Source: Firmicutes bacterium UBA5493 (GTDB lineage Bacteria > Bacillota > Limnochordia > Darwinibacteriales > Darwinibacteriaceae). From it: DNA of 64,000 nt. The notes under the pieces were generated by a model that saw only the letters and a list, made by a program, of their open reading frames with translations, ran no database searches and was not told the DNA's origin. Location: contig DIPH01000038.1 in NCBI GenBank assembly GCA_002424045.1, positions 13,171 to 77,170 on the forward strand. The letters run 5' to 3'. The translations under genes were made by a program, and so were the position numbers. This document shows, piece by piece, positions 1-8,121 of the stretch; the first letter of the stretch is position 1; every line of letters begins with the position of its first letter.

Positions 1-818
1 AAAAAGGAGATAGCATTGAGTTTGTTGCTTCGCCCATAACGGTGCTACCGTTGCCATCTTCGAATAGAGAATTAACCTTTAATCCTGTCGTCTTTCGTGA
101 CTCGAGTAGGTTAAATCCCTTCGCTTCTCTCGTTATTAGAGAGGCCATGAATCAACTCATCGACAGAGAATTTCTTGCCAATGAGATAAGAGGTAATTTT
201 CAACCAATCGTAACATTCATCCCCCCCGGATCGTTTGAATATGGATTTATGTCAGACGTTATGGCTGAGTTAGAAAGTAAGTACGCCTACAATAAAGCTA
301 AAGCGCAGGCCATAATTAAGGACGAGATGGAGAGAATGGGTGCCGAATTAATTAACGATAGATGGCACTACAGTAGTAAAGTAGTGGAGTTGATCTTTAT
401 TATTCGATCGGAGGATGAGCGTACCGAGATAGGAGACTATATTGCTGATCAATTAGAATCAATTGGGTTTGCTATTGATCGGAGGTATATGACTGGTTCT
501 ATGAGTAGCCCGATCTGGATGAATGGTGATCCCTATGAGGGTTTATTCCACCTTTATACGGGGGGTTGGACTGGATCACGACATGCGATTTTTCACGGCC
601 ATCTATTGGAGCAAATGTACACCTCTCTGACAATGAGCCAAGCTTTGTGGCAAGCATATGAGCCCACACAAGAACTGGTAGATGCGGCAGAGCGGATGTT
701 GGTTCAAAAGTTCGACTCTACACAGGAGCGTAAGGATGTATTTGCCACCGGGTTAAGGCTAGCTTTACAAGATTCCGTGAGGATTTGGCTGCTATCTGAT
801 GATCAGGTGAGTGATTGA
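1..818 (+). CDS. ABC transporter solute-binding protein, family 5 type (3' part only)
   Basis: The frame is open from base 3 to the TGA at 816-818, so the gene starts left of the window; the GTG at 42 lies inside the domain and is not a real start. About 271 residues are visible. They resemble the C-terminal half of oligopeptide/nickel-type extracellular binding proteins (SBP_bac_5): the segment IREAMNQLIDRE is the usual REAxNxAID-like element, and it is followed by a helix-rich part and a GGWTGSR stretch. Such proteins capture peptides or other solutes outside the cell for an ABC importer. No permease or ATPase gene follows. The protein ends fairly soon after the LQDSVRIWLL segment, where many relatives continue, so a truncated or decaying copy is possible. 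Codon use is visibly AT-richer than in the genes after it. Confidence 0.7.
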   Translation, partial: KGDSIEFVASPITVLPLPSSNRELTFNPVVFRDSSRLNPFASLVIREAMNQLIDREFLANEIRGNFQPIVTFIPPGSFEYGFMSDVMAELESKYAYNKAKAQAIIKDEMERMGAELINDRWHYSSKVVELIFIIRSEDERTEIGDYIADQLESIGFAIDRRYMTGSMSSPIWMNGDPYEGLFHLYTGGWTGSRHAIFHGHLLEQMYTSLTMSQALWQAYEPTQELVDAAERMLVQKFDSTQERKDVFATGLRLALQDSVRIWLLSDDQVSD

Positions 819-856
819 GAAGACCCCTTGTCTTAAACTATGAGAGGATTAGCGCT

Positions 857-890
857 ACAGACCGGGTCACTATCATGCCCGGTCTGTTTT
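857..890 (+). terminator. Intrinsic terminator after the solute-binding protein gene
   Basis: A 10-bp perfect stem (ACAGACCGGG / CCCGGTCTGT) with an 11-base loop is followed by a short T run at 887-890. It lies 39 bases after the stop codon and separates this gene from the rpmH promoter. Confidence 0.75.
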
Positions 891-931
891 GCGCATGGCC
901 AGGTGCTCAACAGGCCTAGGACCGATTGCTA

Positions 932-961
932 TTGACATGGTTTTGTTAAGTACGATATAAT
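932..961 (+). promoter_or_regulatory. SigA-type promoter of rpmH-rnpA
   Basis: TTGACA at 932-937 and TATAAT at 956-961 are separated by 18 bases. Both boxes match the housekeeping consensus exactly. The promoter is 43 bases upstream of the rpmH start and probably drives the whole rpmH-rnpA-yidD-yidC-jag run. Confidence 0.85.
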
Positions 962-1004
962 CGCTTTGAGTGTCGCTTGCTTTGTTGTGAAAGGGGGAAG
1001 ACTT

Positions 1005-1139
1005 GTGAAGAGGACGTATCAACCTAAGAATCGTAGAAGAAAACGCCTGCATGGCTTTCGCGCAAGGATGAAGACTACAGCTGGTCGCAGGGTTTTAGCC
1101 CGCAGGCGGACAAGAGGGCGCAAGGCTCTCTCTGCTTAA
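1005..1139 (+). CDS. rpmH: 50S ribosomal protein L34
   Basis: This 44-residue, very basic protein starts at GTG 1005 as MKRTYQPKNRRRKR and contains the GFRARM and GRRVLARRRTRGRK segments typical of bacterial L34; the length is the family norm. L34 is a small rRNA-binding protein of the large ribosomal subunit. The AAGGGGGA ribosome site at 991-998 supports the start. The gene follows a consensus promoter and precedes rnpA by 31 bases, the near-universal rpmH-rnpA order. dnaA, normally found just upstream, is replaced here by a transporter gene. Confidence 0.96.
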   Translation: MKRTYQPKNRRRKRLHGFRARMKTTAGRRVLARRRTRGRKALSA

Positions 1140-1170
1140 TGGGTAGTTTGGACGCTCGGGAGGTTTTGAG

Positions 1171-1539
1171 GTGGAGCGTTTAAAGAATCCTCAGGAGTTT
1201 AGTGTAGTCTATAAACAGGGGAAACCTCACTTTGGTAAATATGTGGTAGTCTCTGTCCTACCCATAGACAGAAGTGTCTCGCGGGTAGGTTTTGCCGTAG
1301 GCAAAAAGGTTGGGAACGCGGTGACTCGCAACAAAATCAAAAGAAGGCTCAGGGCAATTATGCAGAGCCAGGCTGGGCACGTATCCCCTGGATTTGATAT
1401 AATTATTGGAGCTAAACAGAAGTCGGTCACCGCAAGCTTCAAGGAGTTAGAAGACGATTTATGCCGAGTGCTAAAATATTCGGGCCTCGTGGCCTTAGGT
1501 CGGAGTGAATCCACCAAGGTTGGTGAAGAGCATGCTTAA
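1171..1539 (+). CDS. rnpA: Ribonuclease P protein component
   Basis: 122 residues, GTG start at 1171 behind GGGAGGTTTTGAG. The protein subunit of RNase P binds the catalytic RNA and helps remove 5' leaders from pre-tRNAs. The family signature around VGNAVTRNKIKRRLR (the RNR motif) is present, as is the early RVGFAVGKKVG strand. Its end overlaps the start of yidD by eight bases, which suggests translational coupling. The RNase P RNA gene itself is not in the window. Confidence 0.96.
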   Translation: MERLKNPQEFSVVYKQGKPHFGKYVVVSVLPIDRSVSRVGFAVGKKVGNAVTRNKIKRRLRAIMQSQAGHVSPGFDIIIGAKQKSVTASFKELEDDLCRVLKYSGLVALGRSESTKVGEEHA

Positions 1540-1738
1540 GGTGGCGCTCTTTTTCATTAGGGGGTACCAAAGGTTTATCTCACCGGTTTTACCTCGTAGT
1601 TGCCGGTTTTACCCCACTTGTTCTGAATATGCCATCCAGGCCATAAACAAGCATGGATGGAAGGGACTGTGGTTGGCCATAAAGAGAATTGGCAGATGCC
1701 ATCCTTGGCATCCGGGTGGTTATGATCCCGTTCCTTAG
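1532..1738 (+). CDS. yidD: Membrane protein insertion efficiency factor YidD
   Basis: I place the start at ATG 1532 (68 residues, MLKVALFFIRGYQRFISP) because relatives begin there; a GTG at 1505 would add nine residues. The family core PRSCRFYPTCSEYA, with its conserved Cys pair, and GRCHPWHPGGYDPVP are intact. YidD is a small amphipathic membrane-associated protein that helps YidC insert proteins. It overlaps rnpA and is directly followed by yidC, the conserved order. Confidence 0.93.
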   Translation: MLKVALFFIRGYQRFISPVLPRSCRFYPTCSEYAIQAINKHGWKGLWLAIKRIGRCHPWHPGGYDPVP

Positions 1739-1760
1739 TTGATTGGAGGGCTTTACCTTG

Positions 1761-2372
1761 ATGGATTTTATTGCCGGTGGGCTGGGCTGGGTACTTGAGC
1801 AAATCGTGGCGGTAACGCACAGTTACGGACTCGGTATCATTCTTACCACAATTATTGTTCGTTTGTTGCTTTTTCCCCTCACATTGAGTCAAAACAAGAA
1901 CATGGTAGCCATGCGTAAGATACAGCCAGAGATAAACGAGATTAATAAAAAGTACGCGAATAATAAGGAAGAGCAACAGAAGCTCACAATGGAGCTCTAT
2001 CAGAAGCATAAGATAAACCCCTTAGGTGGGTGTCTGCCTATGCTCGTGCAACTGCCTATTTTATGGGCTTTCTTCCGGGTGCTACAGAATATTCCCGCCG
2101 ATGAGACAGCCGTATTCTTTGGGCTTTGGGTACTCAGTAAAGCGGATCCGTTCTATATTTTCCCCATCTTAGCCTCGGCAACTACGTTTTTGCAGAGTAA
2201 GCTGACCATGACGGGAGATGCCACACAGAAGTCCATGTTGATTGTGATGCCACTTATGATTGGGTTTTTCAGCTTGAACTTACCCTCTGGGTTGGTCTTG
2301 TATTGGATTACTAGCAATGTGTTTTCCATTGTGCAACAGGCGTGGATCAATAAGTTGTATCCCGTGAATTAA
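1761..2372 (+). CDS. yidC: Membrane protein insertase YidC/SpoIIIJ
   Basis: About 203 residues. GGAGGG at 1745-1750 is placed for ATG 1761 or the adjacent TTG 1758. YidC inserts membrane proteins with or without SecYEG; the Firmicutes form SpoIIIJ is also needed for forespore development. The sequence shows the Oxa1 fold: a hydrophobic segment with the conserved positively charged groove residue (IIVRLLLFPL), a cytoplasmic coiled hairpin (QPEINEINKKY), the CLPMLVQLPILWAFF segment and two more membrane segments. I see no lipobox Cys and no obvious cleaved signal, unlike SpoIIIJ of Bacillus, so the mature N-terminus may be uncleaved. Confidence 0.93.
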   Translation: MDFIAGGLGWVLEQIVAVTHSYGLGIILTTIIVRLLLFPLTLSQNKNMVAMRKIQPEINEINKKYANNKEEQQKLTMELYQKHKINPLGGCLPMLVQLPILWAFFRVLQNIPADETAVFFGLWVLSKADPFYIFPILASATTFLQSKLTMTGDATQKSMLIVMPLMIGFFSLNLPSGLVLYWITSNVFSIVQQAWINKLYPVN

Positions 2373-2384
2373 GGGGGCCGAACA

Positions 2385-3014
2385 ATGAAGTCGATAGAAG
2401 TAGTAGCTCGGACGGTGGAGGAAGCCATCGCCGAAGCGCTTCGAGAGCTGCAAGTGGAGCGCGACGATGTTGAAGTGACGGTTCTAGAAGAAGGAAATAA
2501 GGGGTTTTTGGGGATCCTAGGCTCGAAGCAGGCCAAGGTGCGTGTTGAGAAAAAAGTACCTGAATACGAGGTTAAGTTAGAGAAGGCCCTGGAGTTTTTG
2601 GGTGAACTCTTCGGGCATATGGGTCTTAATCCAGCCATCACTGGGCAGGCTGATGAAGAGAGCGTTAACCTGCGTATTCAGGGTGACGATTTGGGTATCT
2701 TAATCGGGCGCAGAGGGCAGACCCTCGATAGCCTGCAATACATTACCAGCCTGGCGGTTAATCGTCAGGGCGGCGATTGGATGAGAATTAACCTTGACAT
2801 TGGCGACTATCGGGCGAAACGCGAAGAAACCTTACGTTCTTTAGCCCAAAGGGCGGCCATGAAGGTCGAGTCCTCAGGCCGCAGGGTGGCTTTGGATGCC
2901 ATGAGTGCAGCTGAACGGCGCATCGTCCATCAGGAGCTGCAGAACTTTGGAGGGGTAATAACCCAGAGCGAAGGGCAAGATCCCTATCGCCGCGTAATTA
3001 TTCTTCCCGAATAA
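2385..3014 (+). CDS. jag: RNA-binding protein Jag/KhpB (Jag_N-KH-R3H)
   Basis: 209 residues, ATG 2385. Three domains can be read in order: an N-terminal Jag domain (about 3-52, with GNKGFLGILGSKQAKVRV), a KH domain with the loop GILIGRRGQTLDSLQ (about 75-150), and a C-terminal R3H domain ending AAERRIVHQELQ...DPYRRVIILP. The family binds RNA and is linked to cell-division and cell-envelope control in Gram-positive bacteria, together with KhpA. Thirteen bases separate it from yidC, as in other Firmicutes. Confidence 0.93.
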   Translation: MKSIEVVARTVEEAIAEALRELQVERDDVEVTVLEEGNKGFLGILGSKQAKVRVEKKVPEYEVKLEKALEFLGELFGHMGLNPAITGQADEESVNLRIQGDDLGILIGRRGQTLDSLQYITSLAVNRQGGDWMRINLDIGDYRAKREETLRSLAQRAAMKVESSGRRVALDAMSAAERRIVHQELQNFGGVITQSEGQDPYRRVIILPE

Positions 3015-3051
3015 ATGGTGAGCTGATGTAGAATTTTGGGGCGTGGCAGAG

Positions 3052-3072
3052 TGAACGAAAACGTTCATTTTG
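3052..3072 (+). terminator. Short hairpin after jag, possible weak terminator
   Basis: TGAACG / CGTTCA forms a 6-bp stem around AAAA (3052-3067), followed by ATTTTG and, 16 bases further, a run of eight T. The stem is weak, so partial read-through into mnmE is likely. Confidence 0.35.
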
Positions 3073-3120
3073 TACGCTCTTTTTTTGTTCTGTGGTAGAA
3101 TAATAGCTGAGGTGATGGCG

Positions 3121-4512
3121 ATGAAAGAATTAACCATTGCAGCTGTGGCTACCCCCCTAGGCGAAGGGGGTATAGGCGTTGTGCGCCTCAGTGGTCCTGA
3201 AGCTCTAGCTATCGCCGATGGGGTCTTCCAAGGGAGGCAAGGAGGAAAACTCAGTGATCCCAGATGTGATCGGCTGCGCTATGGTAAAGTGGTAGATCCC
3301 AGAACCGGAAGGACGGTGGATGAAGCCTTAGCTTTAGTTATGCGTGCCCCCCACTCCTATACTGCAGAGGATGTGGTAGAGCTCCAGTGTCACGGTGGTG
3401 TTGTTGTGGTACAGGAAGTCTTGGCCCTTTGCTTAAAGCTAGGGGCTAAGATGGCTGAGCCTGGAGAGTTTACGAAACGGGCCTTCTTGAACGGCCGCTT
3501 GGATTTGAGCCAGGCCGAGGCCGTGATGGATCTTGTCCGTTCCCCCACCCGCCTTGGGTTGGAAGTTGCGGTGGATCAACTAGAAGGAAGTTTGAGCCGG
3601 CGTATCAAGGGGCTTCAAGAGAACTTGTATCAAATCATGGTGCAGGTAGAGGCCAGCATTGACTTTCCAGAAGATGATCTGCCTGAGGTTGAACTTCAGG
3701 AGATAGAACATACGCTCAAGCATACCTTGGCTGAAATCGCAGACCTTTTAGATACAGCCGATGATGGGAGAATCCTGCGGGAGGGCCTAAAGACCGTAAT
3801 TACCGGTAAGCCGAATGTGGGAAAATCGAGCCTCTTAAATACATTACTCGATGAGGATAGGGCCCTAGTTACTGACATTCCTGGAACCACAAGAGATAGC
3901 ATTGAAGAAGTGGTGAATCTGCGGGGTGTGCCCTTACGCCTGATTGACACCGCGGGGATTAGAGAGAGTGTTGATGTGGTAGAACAGCTTGGCGTAGCAC
4001 GGAGCCTGGACCTTCTTAAAGAGGCTGATTTGGTCTTGCATGTCCTAGACCGTAGTGAAGCCCTTACCGAGGATGATTTTGAAGTGTTGAGGCGTACTCA
4101 TGACACTAGACGAGTTGTGTTGATTAATAAAGTAGACTTGCCGGCCCTGTGGGATGTGGAAGACTTGGGAGATGTGGCGAATTCGCCTGTTTTAGAAATG
4201 TCCCTTCTTAAGGAAAACCGCCAGGTTGTCCAGGGCCTAAGTGACGTTATCTTAAGCCTTGTAGCTAGGGACCGTATTACAAGCGCGGCTGGCTCCCGGG
4301 CCCTCATAACCCGCACCAGACATAAGCAAGCTCTGCAAGAAGCCGAGAGTGTTCTCAAGGAATCTTTGGGGACACTCAATCAAGGCCTACCCCTTGATTT
4401 AATTGCAGTGGACTTGTATGCGGCTTTGGAGCACTTAGGGGAAATAACTGGGGAAACGGTGCGGGAGAACGTCCTAGACCGCATTTTTGCCCAATTTTGC
4501 ATAGGCAAGTAG
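3121..4512 (+). CDS. mnmE: tRNA-5-carboxymethylaminomethyl-2-thiouridine GTPase MnmE
   Basis: 463 residues from ATG 3121 (MKELTIAAVATPLGEGG), placed six bases after GAGGTG; an ATG at 3115 is too close to it. MnmE works with MnmG to modify the wobble uridine of several tRNAs. Visible parts: the N-terminal tetrahydrofolate-binding domain, a helical domain, an inserted G domain with GKPNVGKSSL (G1), DIPGTTRD (G2), DTAGIRE (G3) and NKVDLP (G4), and the C-terminal FCIGK motif with the catalytic Cys. The next gene, mnmG, starts 16 bases later. Confidence 0.97.
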   Translation: MKELTIAAVATPLGEGGIGVVRLSGPEALAIADGVFQGRQGGKLSDPRCDRLRYGKVVDPRTGRTVDEALALVMRAPHSYTAEDVVELQCHGGVVVVQEVLALCLKLGAKMAEPGEFTKRAFLNGRLDLSQAEAVMDLVRSPTRLGLEVAVDQLEGSLSRRIKGLQENLYQIMVQVEASIDFPEDDLPEVELQEIEHTLKHTLAEIADLLDTADDGRILREGLKTVITGKPNVGKSSLLNTLLDEDRALVTDIPGTTRDSIEEVVNLRGVPLRLIDTAGIRESVDVVEQLGVARSLDLLKEADLVLHVLDRSEALTEDDFEVLRRTHDTRRVVLINKVDLPALWDVEDLGDVANSPVLEMSLLKENRQVVQGLSDVILSLVARDRITSAAGSRALITRTRHKQALQEAESVLKESLGTLNQGLPLDLIAVDLYAALEHLGEITGETVRENVLDRIFAQFCIGK

Positions 4513-4528
4513 TAGGAAGGGGTTAACT

Positions 4529-6394
4529 ATGCCTCAGAGTTATGACGTGATTGTGGTTGGAGCGGGACATGCCGGAGTCGAAGCAGCACTAGCTGCCGCA
4601 CGCATGGGTCAGAGGGTGGTCATTTTTACCTTGAATTTGGATAATGTGGCCTTGCTGCCCTGTAACCCTAGCATTGGAGGATCGGGTAAGGCTACTTTGG
4701 TCCGGGAAGTTGATGCCCTAGGTGGTGAGATGGCCAAGAACTGTGATGCCACCTTGATGCAAATGCGCATGTTAAACACGAGGCGCGGACCTGCGGTGCA
4801 GTCCCTTCGCGTGCAGCTTGATCGCAAGCTTTACCAAAGACGCATGAAAAACATCTTAGAAACCACCGATAGTGTGTATCTTAAGGAAGCACTGGTTACA
4901 GATTTACTCGTGGAAAAGGGGGCGATTAAGGGCGTTATTCTCCGTGGGGGTGTTAGGGTTTATGCACCTTGTGTAATCTTGGCCACCGGCACGTACTTGC
5001 GGGCCATCATTCACATTGGCGAACTACAATATGAGTCTGGGCCCCAAGGACAGCATGCGGCAGTGGACTTAGCTGATGCTCTCGGGAAGTGGCTTCCCAT
5101 CGTGCGCTTCAAGACTGGTACTCCTCCCCGGGTGAACCTCCGCTCTCTTAATTATGATCAATTGGAGAAACTACCGGGTGATCCGAATATTTCTGGTTTC
5201 TCCTTTGAAACAAACAGCCTAGATATTGAGCAAATCCCTTGCTGGGTGACGTTTACGACACAAGAGACCCATCGTATTATCCGCGAGAACCTGAGTCGCA
5301 CATCCATGTATAGTGGTGCCATTACTGGAGCAGGTCCCCGCTATTGCCCTTCTATTGAAAGCAAAATTGTAGAGTTTCCTGACCGGGAGAGCCACCAGAT
5401 TTTCATTGAACCTGAGGGATGGCAGACCAATGAAGCTTACTTGAGCGGGGTCTCTACATCCCTACCCTATGAAGTGCAAGAGGAGATGCTCAAAACCATT
5501 CCGGGCTTTGAGGATGTGGAAATTCTGCGGCCCGCCTATGCCATCGAATACGACTGCATTGATCCCTTAGCCCTCAGGGCTTCCTTAGAAAGCAAGGATG
5601 TTTCTGGACTCTTTTTTGCAGGACAGATCAATGGTACTTCGGGCTATGAAGAGGCTGCGGCTCAAGGTATTATAGCCGGTATTAACGCGTCCCGTTTTTT
5701 GCGAGGTCAAGATGCTGTAATTATTCCCCGCTCCCAAGGATATATTGGGGTTTTAATTGATGATTTGGTCACAAAGGGTGTTACGGAGCCCTATCGTATG
5801 ATGACCTCCCGCTCGGAGTACCGCCTTTCTTTGCGTATGGATAACGCCGATGCACGCTTCACCCCCCTTGGCTATTCCCTGGGACTGATTTCCCCAGAGC
5901 GCTATGGGGCCTTCGAGAGCAAAATGGCCCAAGTCAATGAAGAGGTGGAGCGCTTGAATAAGACTATCTTAGGAGGCACTCCTGAAGTCAATGACAAGCT
6001 CACGGCACTTGGAACAGCTCCCCTCAAGCACGGAGTGAACTTGGCGGATCTATTGCGTCGTCCCGAATTAAAGTACGTGGATCTAGGTCACTTTACCGAG
6101 TTACCCAACCTACCTCCCCTGGTAGCGGAACAAGTGGAAATCCAAGTCAAGTACCACGGCTATTTGGCGCGGCAAGACTCGGCTATTGAACGGTTTGAAA
6201 AGATGGAAAAAAAACGATTGCCCCTGGATTTCCCTTATGAGGAGATCAAGGGCCTTTCAAGAGAAGCGGCCACGAGGCTGAGTGAAATCAAGCCAAGTTC
6301 CGTTGGCCAGGCTTCTAGGGTTTCTGGGGTAAATCCCGCCGATATTAGTGTCTTGTTGGTTTATCTCGAACAACAGCAACGGAGGTCAGATTAA
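4529..6394 (+). CDS. mnmG: tRNA uridine-5-carboxymethylaminomethyl modification enzyme MnmG
   Basis: 621 residues, ATG 4529 behind GGAAGGGG. This is the FAD-dependent partner of MnmE. The N-terminal dinucleotide-binding motif VVGAGHAGVEAALAAARMG, the CNPSIGG segment with its active-site Cys, and the second conserved stretch GQINGTSGYEEAAAQG are all present; the C-terminal helical domain reaches its normal length. The stop overlaps the rsmG start in TAATG, so the two are translationally coupled. Confidence 0.97.
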   Translation: MPQSYDVIVVGAGHAGVEAALAAARMGQRVVIFTLNLDNVALLPCNPSIGGSGKATLVREVDALGGEMAKNCDATLMQMRMLNTRRGPAVQSLRVQLDRKLYQRRMKNILETTDSVYLKEALVTDLLVEKGAIKGVILRGGVRVYAPCVILATGTYLRAIIHIGELQYESGPQGQHAAVDLADALGKWLPIVRFKTGTPPRVNLRSLNYDQLEKLPGDPNISGFSFETNSLDIEQIPCWVTFTTQETHRIIRENLSRTSMYSGAITGAGPRYCPSIESKIVEFPDRESHQIFIEPEGWQTNEAYLSGVSTSLPYEVQEEMLKTIPGFEDVEILRPAYAIEYDCIDPLALRASLESKDVSGLFFAGQINGTSGYEEAAAQGIIAGINASRFLRGQDAVIIPRSQGYIGVLIDDLVTKGVTEPYRMMTSRSEYRLSLRMDNADARFTPLGYSLGLISPERYGAFESKMAQVNEEVERLNKTILGGTPEVNDKLTALGTAPLKHGVNLADLLRRPELKYVDLGHFTELPNLPPLVAEQVEIQVKYHGYLARQDSAIERFEKMEKKRLPLDFPYEEIKGLSREAATRLSEIKPSSVGQASRVSGVNPADISVLLVYLEQQQRRSD

Positions 6395-7125
6395 TGGACT
6401 TTGATGTTACACTCTTCCAATCGGCCTTACTACAAGGATTAGAGGAATGGGAATTAGAGGAGCTATCAAGCTCCCTCCCTGCCTTTACCCGCTTTGCCGA
6501 GTCCATTGTGGAGACGAACCAGACCCTAAACTTGACCCGGCTCGTAGGTCCTGAGGAGATGGCGGTGAAGAACATCGTGGATAGCCTGGGCCTTTTGCGT
6601 TTGGAATGGCCCTTAACTACGAGCTGCCTTGATTTGGGAACCGGTGCAGGTTTTCCAGGAGTCCCTTTGGCCCTTTGCCGTCCGAGATGGTCTGTTGTGC
6701 TCTTGGATTCACTCCGCAAACGCCTGCGCTTTCTAGAGGGGGCCGCAAGGGACTTAGGAATCACCAATGTAACCACTTTGCACGCGAGGGCTGAAGATGC
6801 CGGTCAAGACGAAAATCACAGGCAAACATATGATCTGGTTGTCAGTCGGGCGGTAGCTCTCTTGCCTGTTCTTTTGGAATTGGCCACCCCCTTGGTCAAG
6901 GTAGGCGGCTGTTTTGTTGCTTATAAGTCAAGTGAAGCACATACAGAGCTTAAGGAAAGCTCTGGTGCCATGGGGAAACTCAACGTAGGGTTAGAACAAG
7001 TGTTCGAAATGGATTTACCCTTTTCTATGGGGGAACGTAGTTTATTGGTGTTTCGAAAATACGCACCCACTCCCCAAGCCTATCCCCGCAGAGCAGGATT
7101 ACCCAATAAGCAACCCCTACAATAA
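6394..7125 (+). CDS. rsmG: 16S rRNA (guanine527-N7)-methyltransferase
   Basis: 243 residues, ATG 6394 overlapping the mnmG stop by one base. RsmG methylates G527 of 16S rRNA using S-adenosylmethionine; loss of it gives low-level streptomycin resistance in several bacteria. The SAM-binding motif LDLGTGAGFPGVPLA (about residues 74-88) and the VVSRAVA segment are typical. The C-terminus is followed at once by a strong terminator, so this is the end of the mnmE-mnmG-rsmG unit. Confidence 0.96.
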   Translation: MDFDVTLFQSALLQGLEEWELEELSSSLPAFTRFAESIVETNQTLNLTRLVGPEEMAVKNIVDSLGLLRLEWPLTTSCLDLGTGAGFPGVPLALCRPRWSVVLLDSLRKRLRFLEGAARDLGITNVTTLHARAEDAGQDENHRQTYDLVVSRAVALLPVLLELATPLVKVGGCFVAYKSSEAHTELKESSGAMGKLNVGLEQVFEMDLPFSMGERSLLVFRKYAPTPQAYPRRAGLPNKQPLQ

Positions 7126-7136
7126 GGAGCATTAGA

Positions 7137-7174
7137 GGAGTCTCGTTCAAGGAACGGAGACTCCCTTTTGTTTT
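7137..7174 (+). terminator. Intrinsic terminator after rsmG
   Basis: GGAGTCTCGTTC and GAACGGAGACTCC form a 12-bp stem with one bulged G and an AAG loop, followed by TTTTGTTTT. It ends the mnmE-mnmG-rsmG transcript before noc. Confidence 0.85.
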
Positions 7175-7242
7175 GGTGTATATGGGAAGGAACTCGCCTC
7201 TCTATACAGAATTACAATATTAACTGGGAATGGGGTGAGTCT

Positions 7243-8121
7243 ATGAAGTTAACGGAGGTTCTGTTGAATCGAAAGCGCTCAGAGGGGCCGAAGGATGAAG
7301 CCTTCGATAGCTGGAGCGAGACGGTTCAAGCGCTTCCTATCCACCTTATCGGCGCCGGCAAGTACCAACCGAGGCAGGAATTTGCTCAAGAGGCTTTGGA
7401 GGAGTTGGCCGAATCCATCAAGACCCATGGTCTCTTGCAGCCAGTCGTGGTTCGCCGGGGTGCCATTGGTTATGAACTAATTGTAGGTGAGCGACGGCTG
7501 CGGGCCTGCAAAGATCTAGGTTGGGAAGTGATTCCCGCCATCGTTCGAGATGTGGACGACCGGGAAGCAGCTGAGCTTGCCCTGATTGAGAATCTGCAGC
7601 GTTCTGATCTCCATGTCTTTGAAATCGCCGAAGGTTACGAGAGGCTCTTGACAGAATTCGAGTTGACCCAGGACGAACTGGCAACCAGACTAGGAATAAG
7701 TCAAGCTAACATAGCTAACAAGATACGCTTGCTGAGACTTCCCACACAAGTGCGGGACATTATTTCCCGGGAAATGCTTAGCGAACGCCATGGTCGGGCC
7801 CTTCTGCGTCTGGCGAATTTGGAGCAGCAACTCCAGGTGCTAGAAAGAGTTGTTGCGGACGATCTCAGCGTTAAGCAGACAGAAGAGCTTGTGACATCCT
7901 TCTTGGATCCGCAGAACTCCAAGGGAAAACGTGATAAGCCCGAGAAAAAGCGCAAGTTGATCATCAAGGACCTGCGCCTTTTTACGAATAGTGTGAGGCA
8001 ACTTACCAATACCTTGCAGTCCAGCGGACTTGTTGTCAAGGTAGATGAACGAGAAAATGACGATATTTATGAGATTGTGGTAACGGTGCAAAAACCGCAT
8101 GGGGGTGAAATGAATGGCTAG
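7243..8121 (+). CDS. noc: Nucleoid occlusion protein Noc (ParB family)
   Basis: 292 residues from ATG 7243, behind TGGGGTGAG. Noc binds DNA sites spread over the chromosome and blocks division-ring assembly over the nucleoid. It has the ParB CTP-binding N-domain (GLLQPVVVRR, ELIVGERRLRA, ALIENLQR), a helix-turn-helix (LTQDELATRLGISQANIANKIRLL, about 139-162) and a C-terminal part (KDLRLFTNSVRQ...DDIYEIVV) that resembles Bacillus Noc rather than Spo0J. The short N-terminal MKLTEVLLNRKR could be the amphipathic membrane helix seen in Noc. It overlaps soj by eight bases. An exact Noc-site palindrome lies within the gene. Confidence 0.9.
   Translation: MKLTEVLLNRKRSEGPKDEAFDSWSETVQALPIHLIGAGKYQPRQEFAQEALEELAESIKTHGLLQPVVVRRGAIGYELIVGERRLRACKDLGWEVIPAIVRDVDDREAAELALIENLQRSDLHVFEIAEGYERLLTEFELTQDELATRLGISQANIANKIRLLRLPTQVRDIISREMLSERHGRALLRLANLEQQLQVLERVVADDLSVKQTEELVTSFLDPQNSKGKRDKPEKKRKLIIKDLRLFTNSVRQLTNTLQSSGLVVKVDERENDDIYEIVVTVQKPHGGEMNG
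7762..7775. promoter_or_regulatory. Noc-binding site (NBS), exact match
   Basis: ATTTCCCGGGAAAT is a perfect 14-bp palindrome identical to the published Bacillus subtilis Noc-binding consensus. It lies inside the noc coding region, at the codons for residues around 174-178. Confidence 0.75.

Noticed and set aside
42..44. GTG at 42 as start of the first gene
   Set aside because: The frame is open upstream to base 3 and the residues before it continue the domain; there is no ribosome site.
1575..2009. 144-codon minus-strand reading frame opposite yidD and yidC
   Set aside because: It lies antisense to two certain genes, shows no family features and has no ribosome site; it is a shadow frame. 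The same holds for the other long antisense frames, such as 15720-16316 opposite gcvPB and 62355-63125 opposite ktrB.
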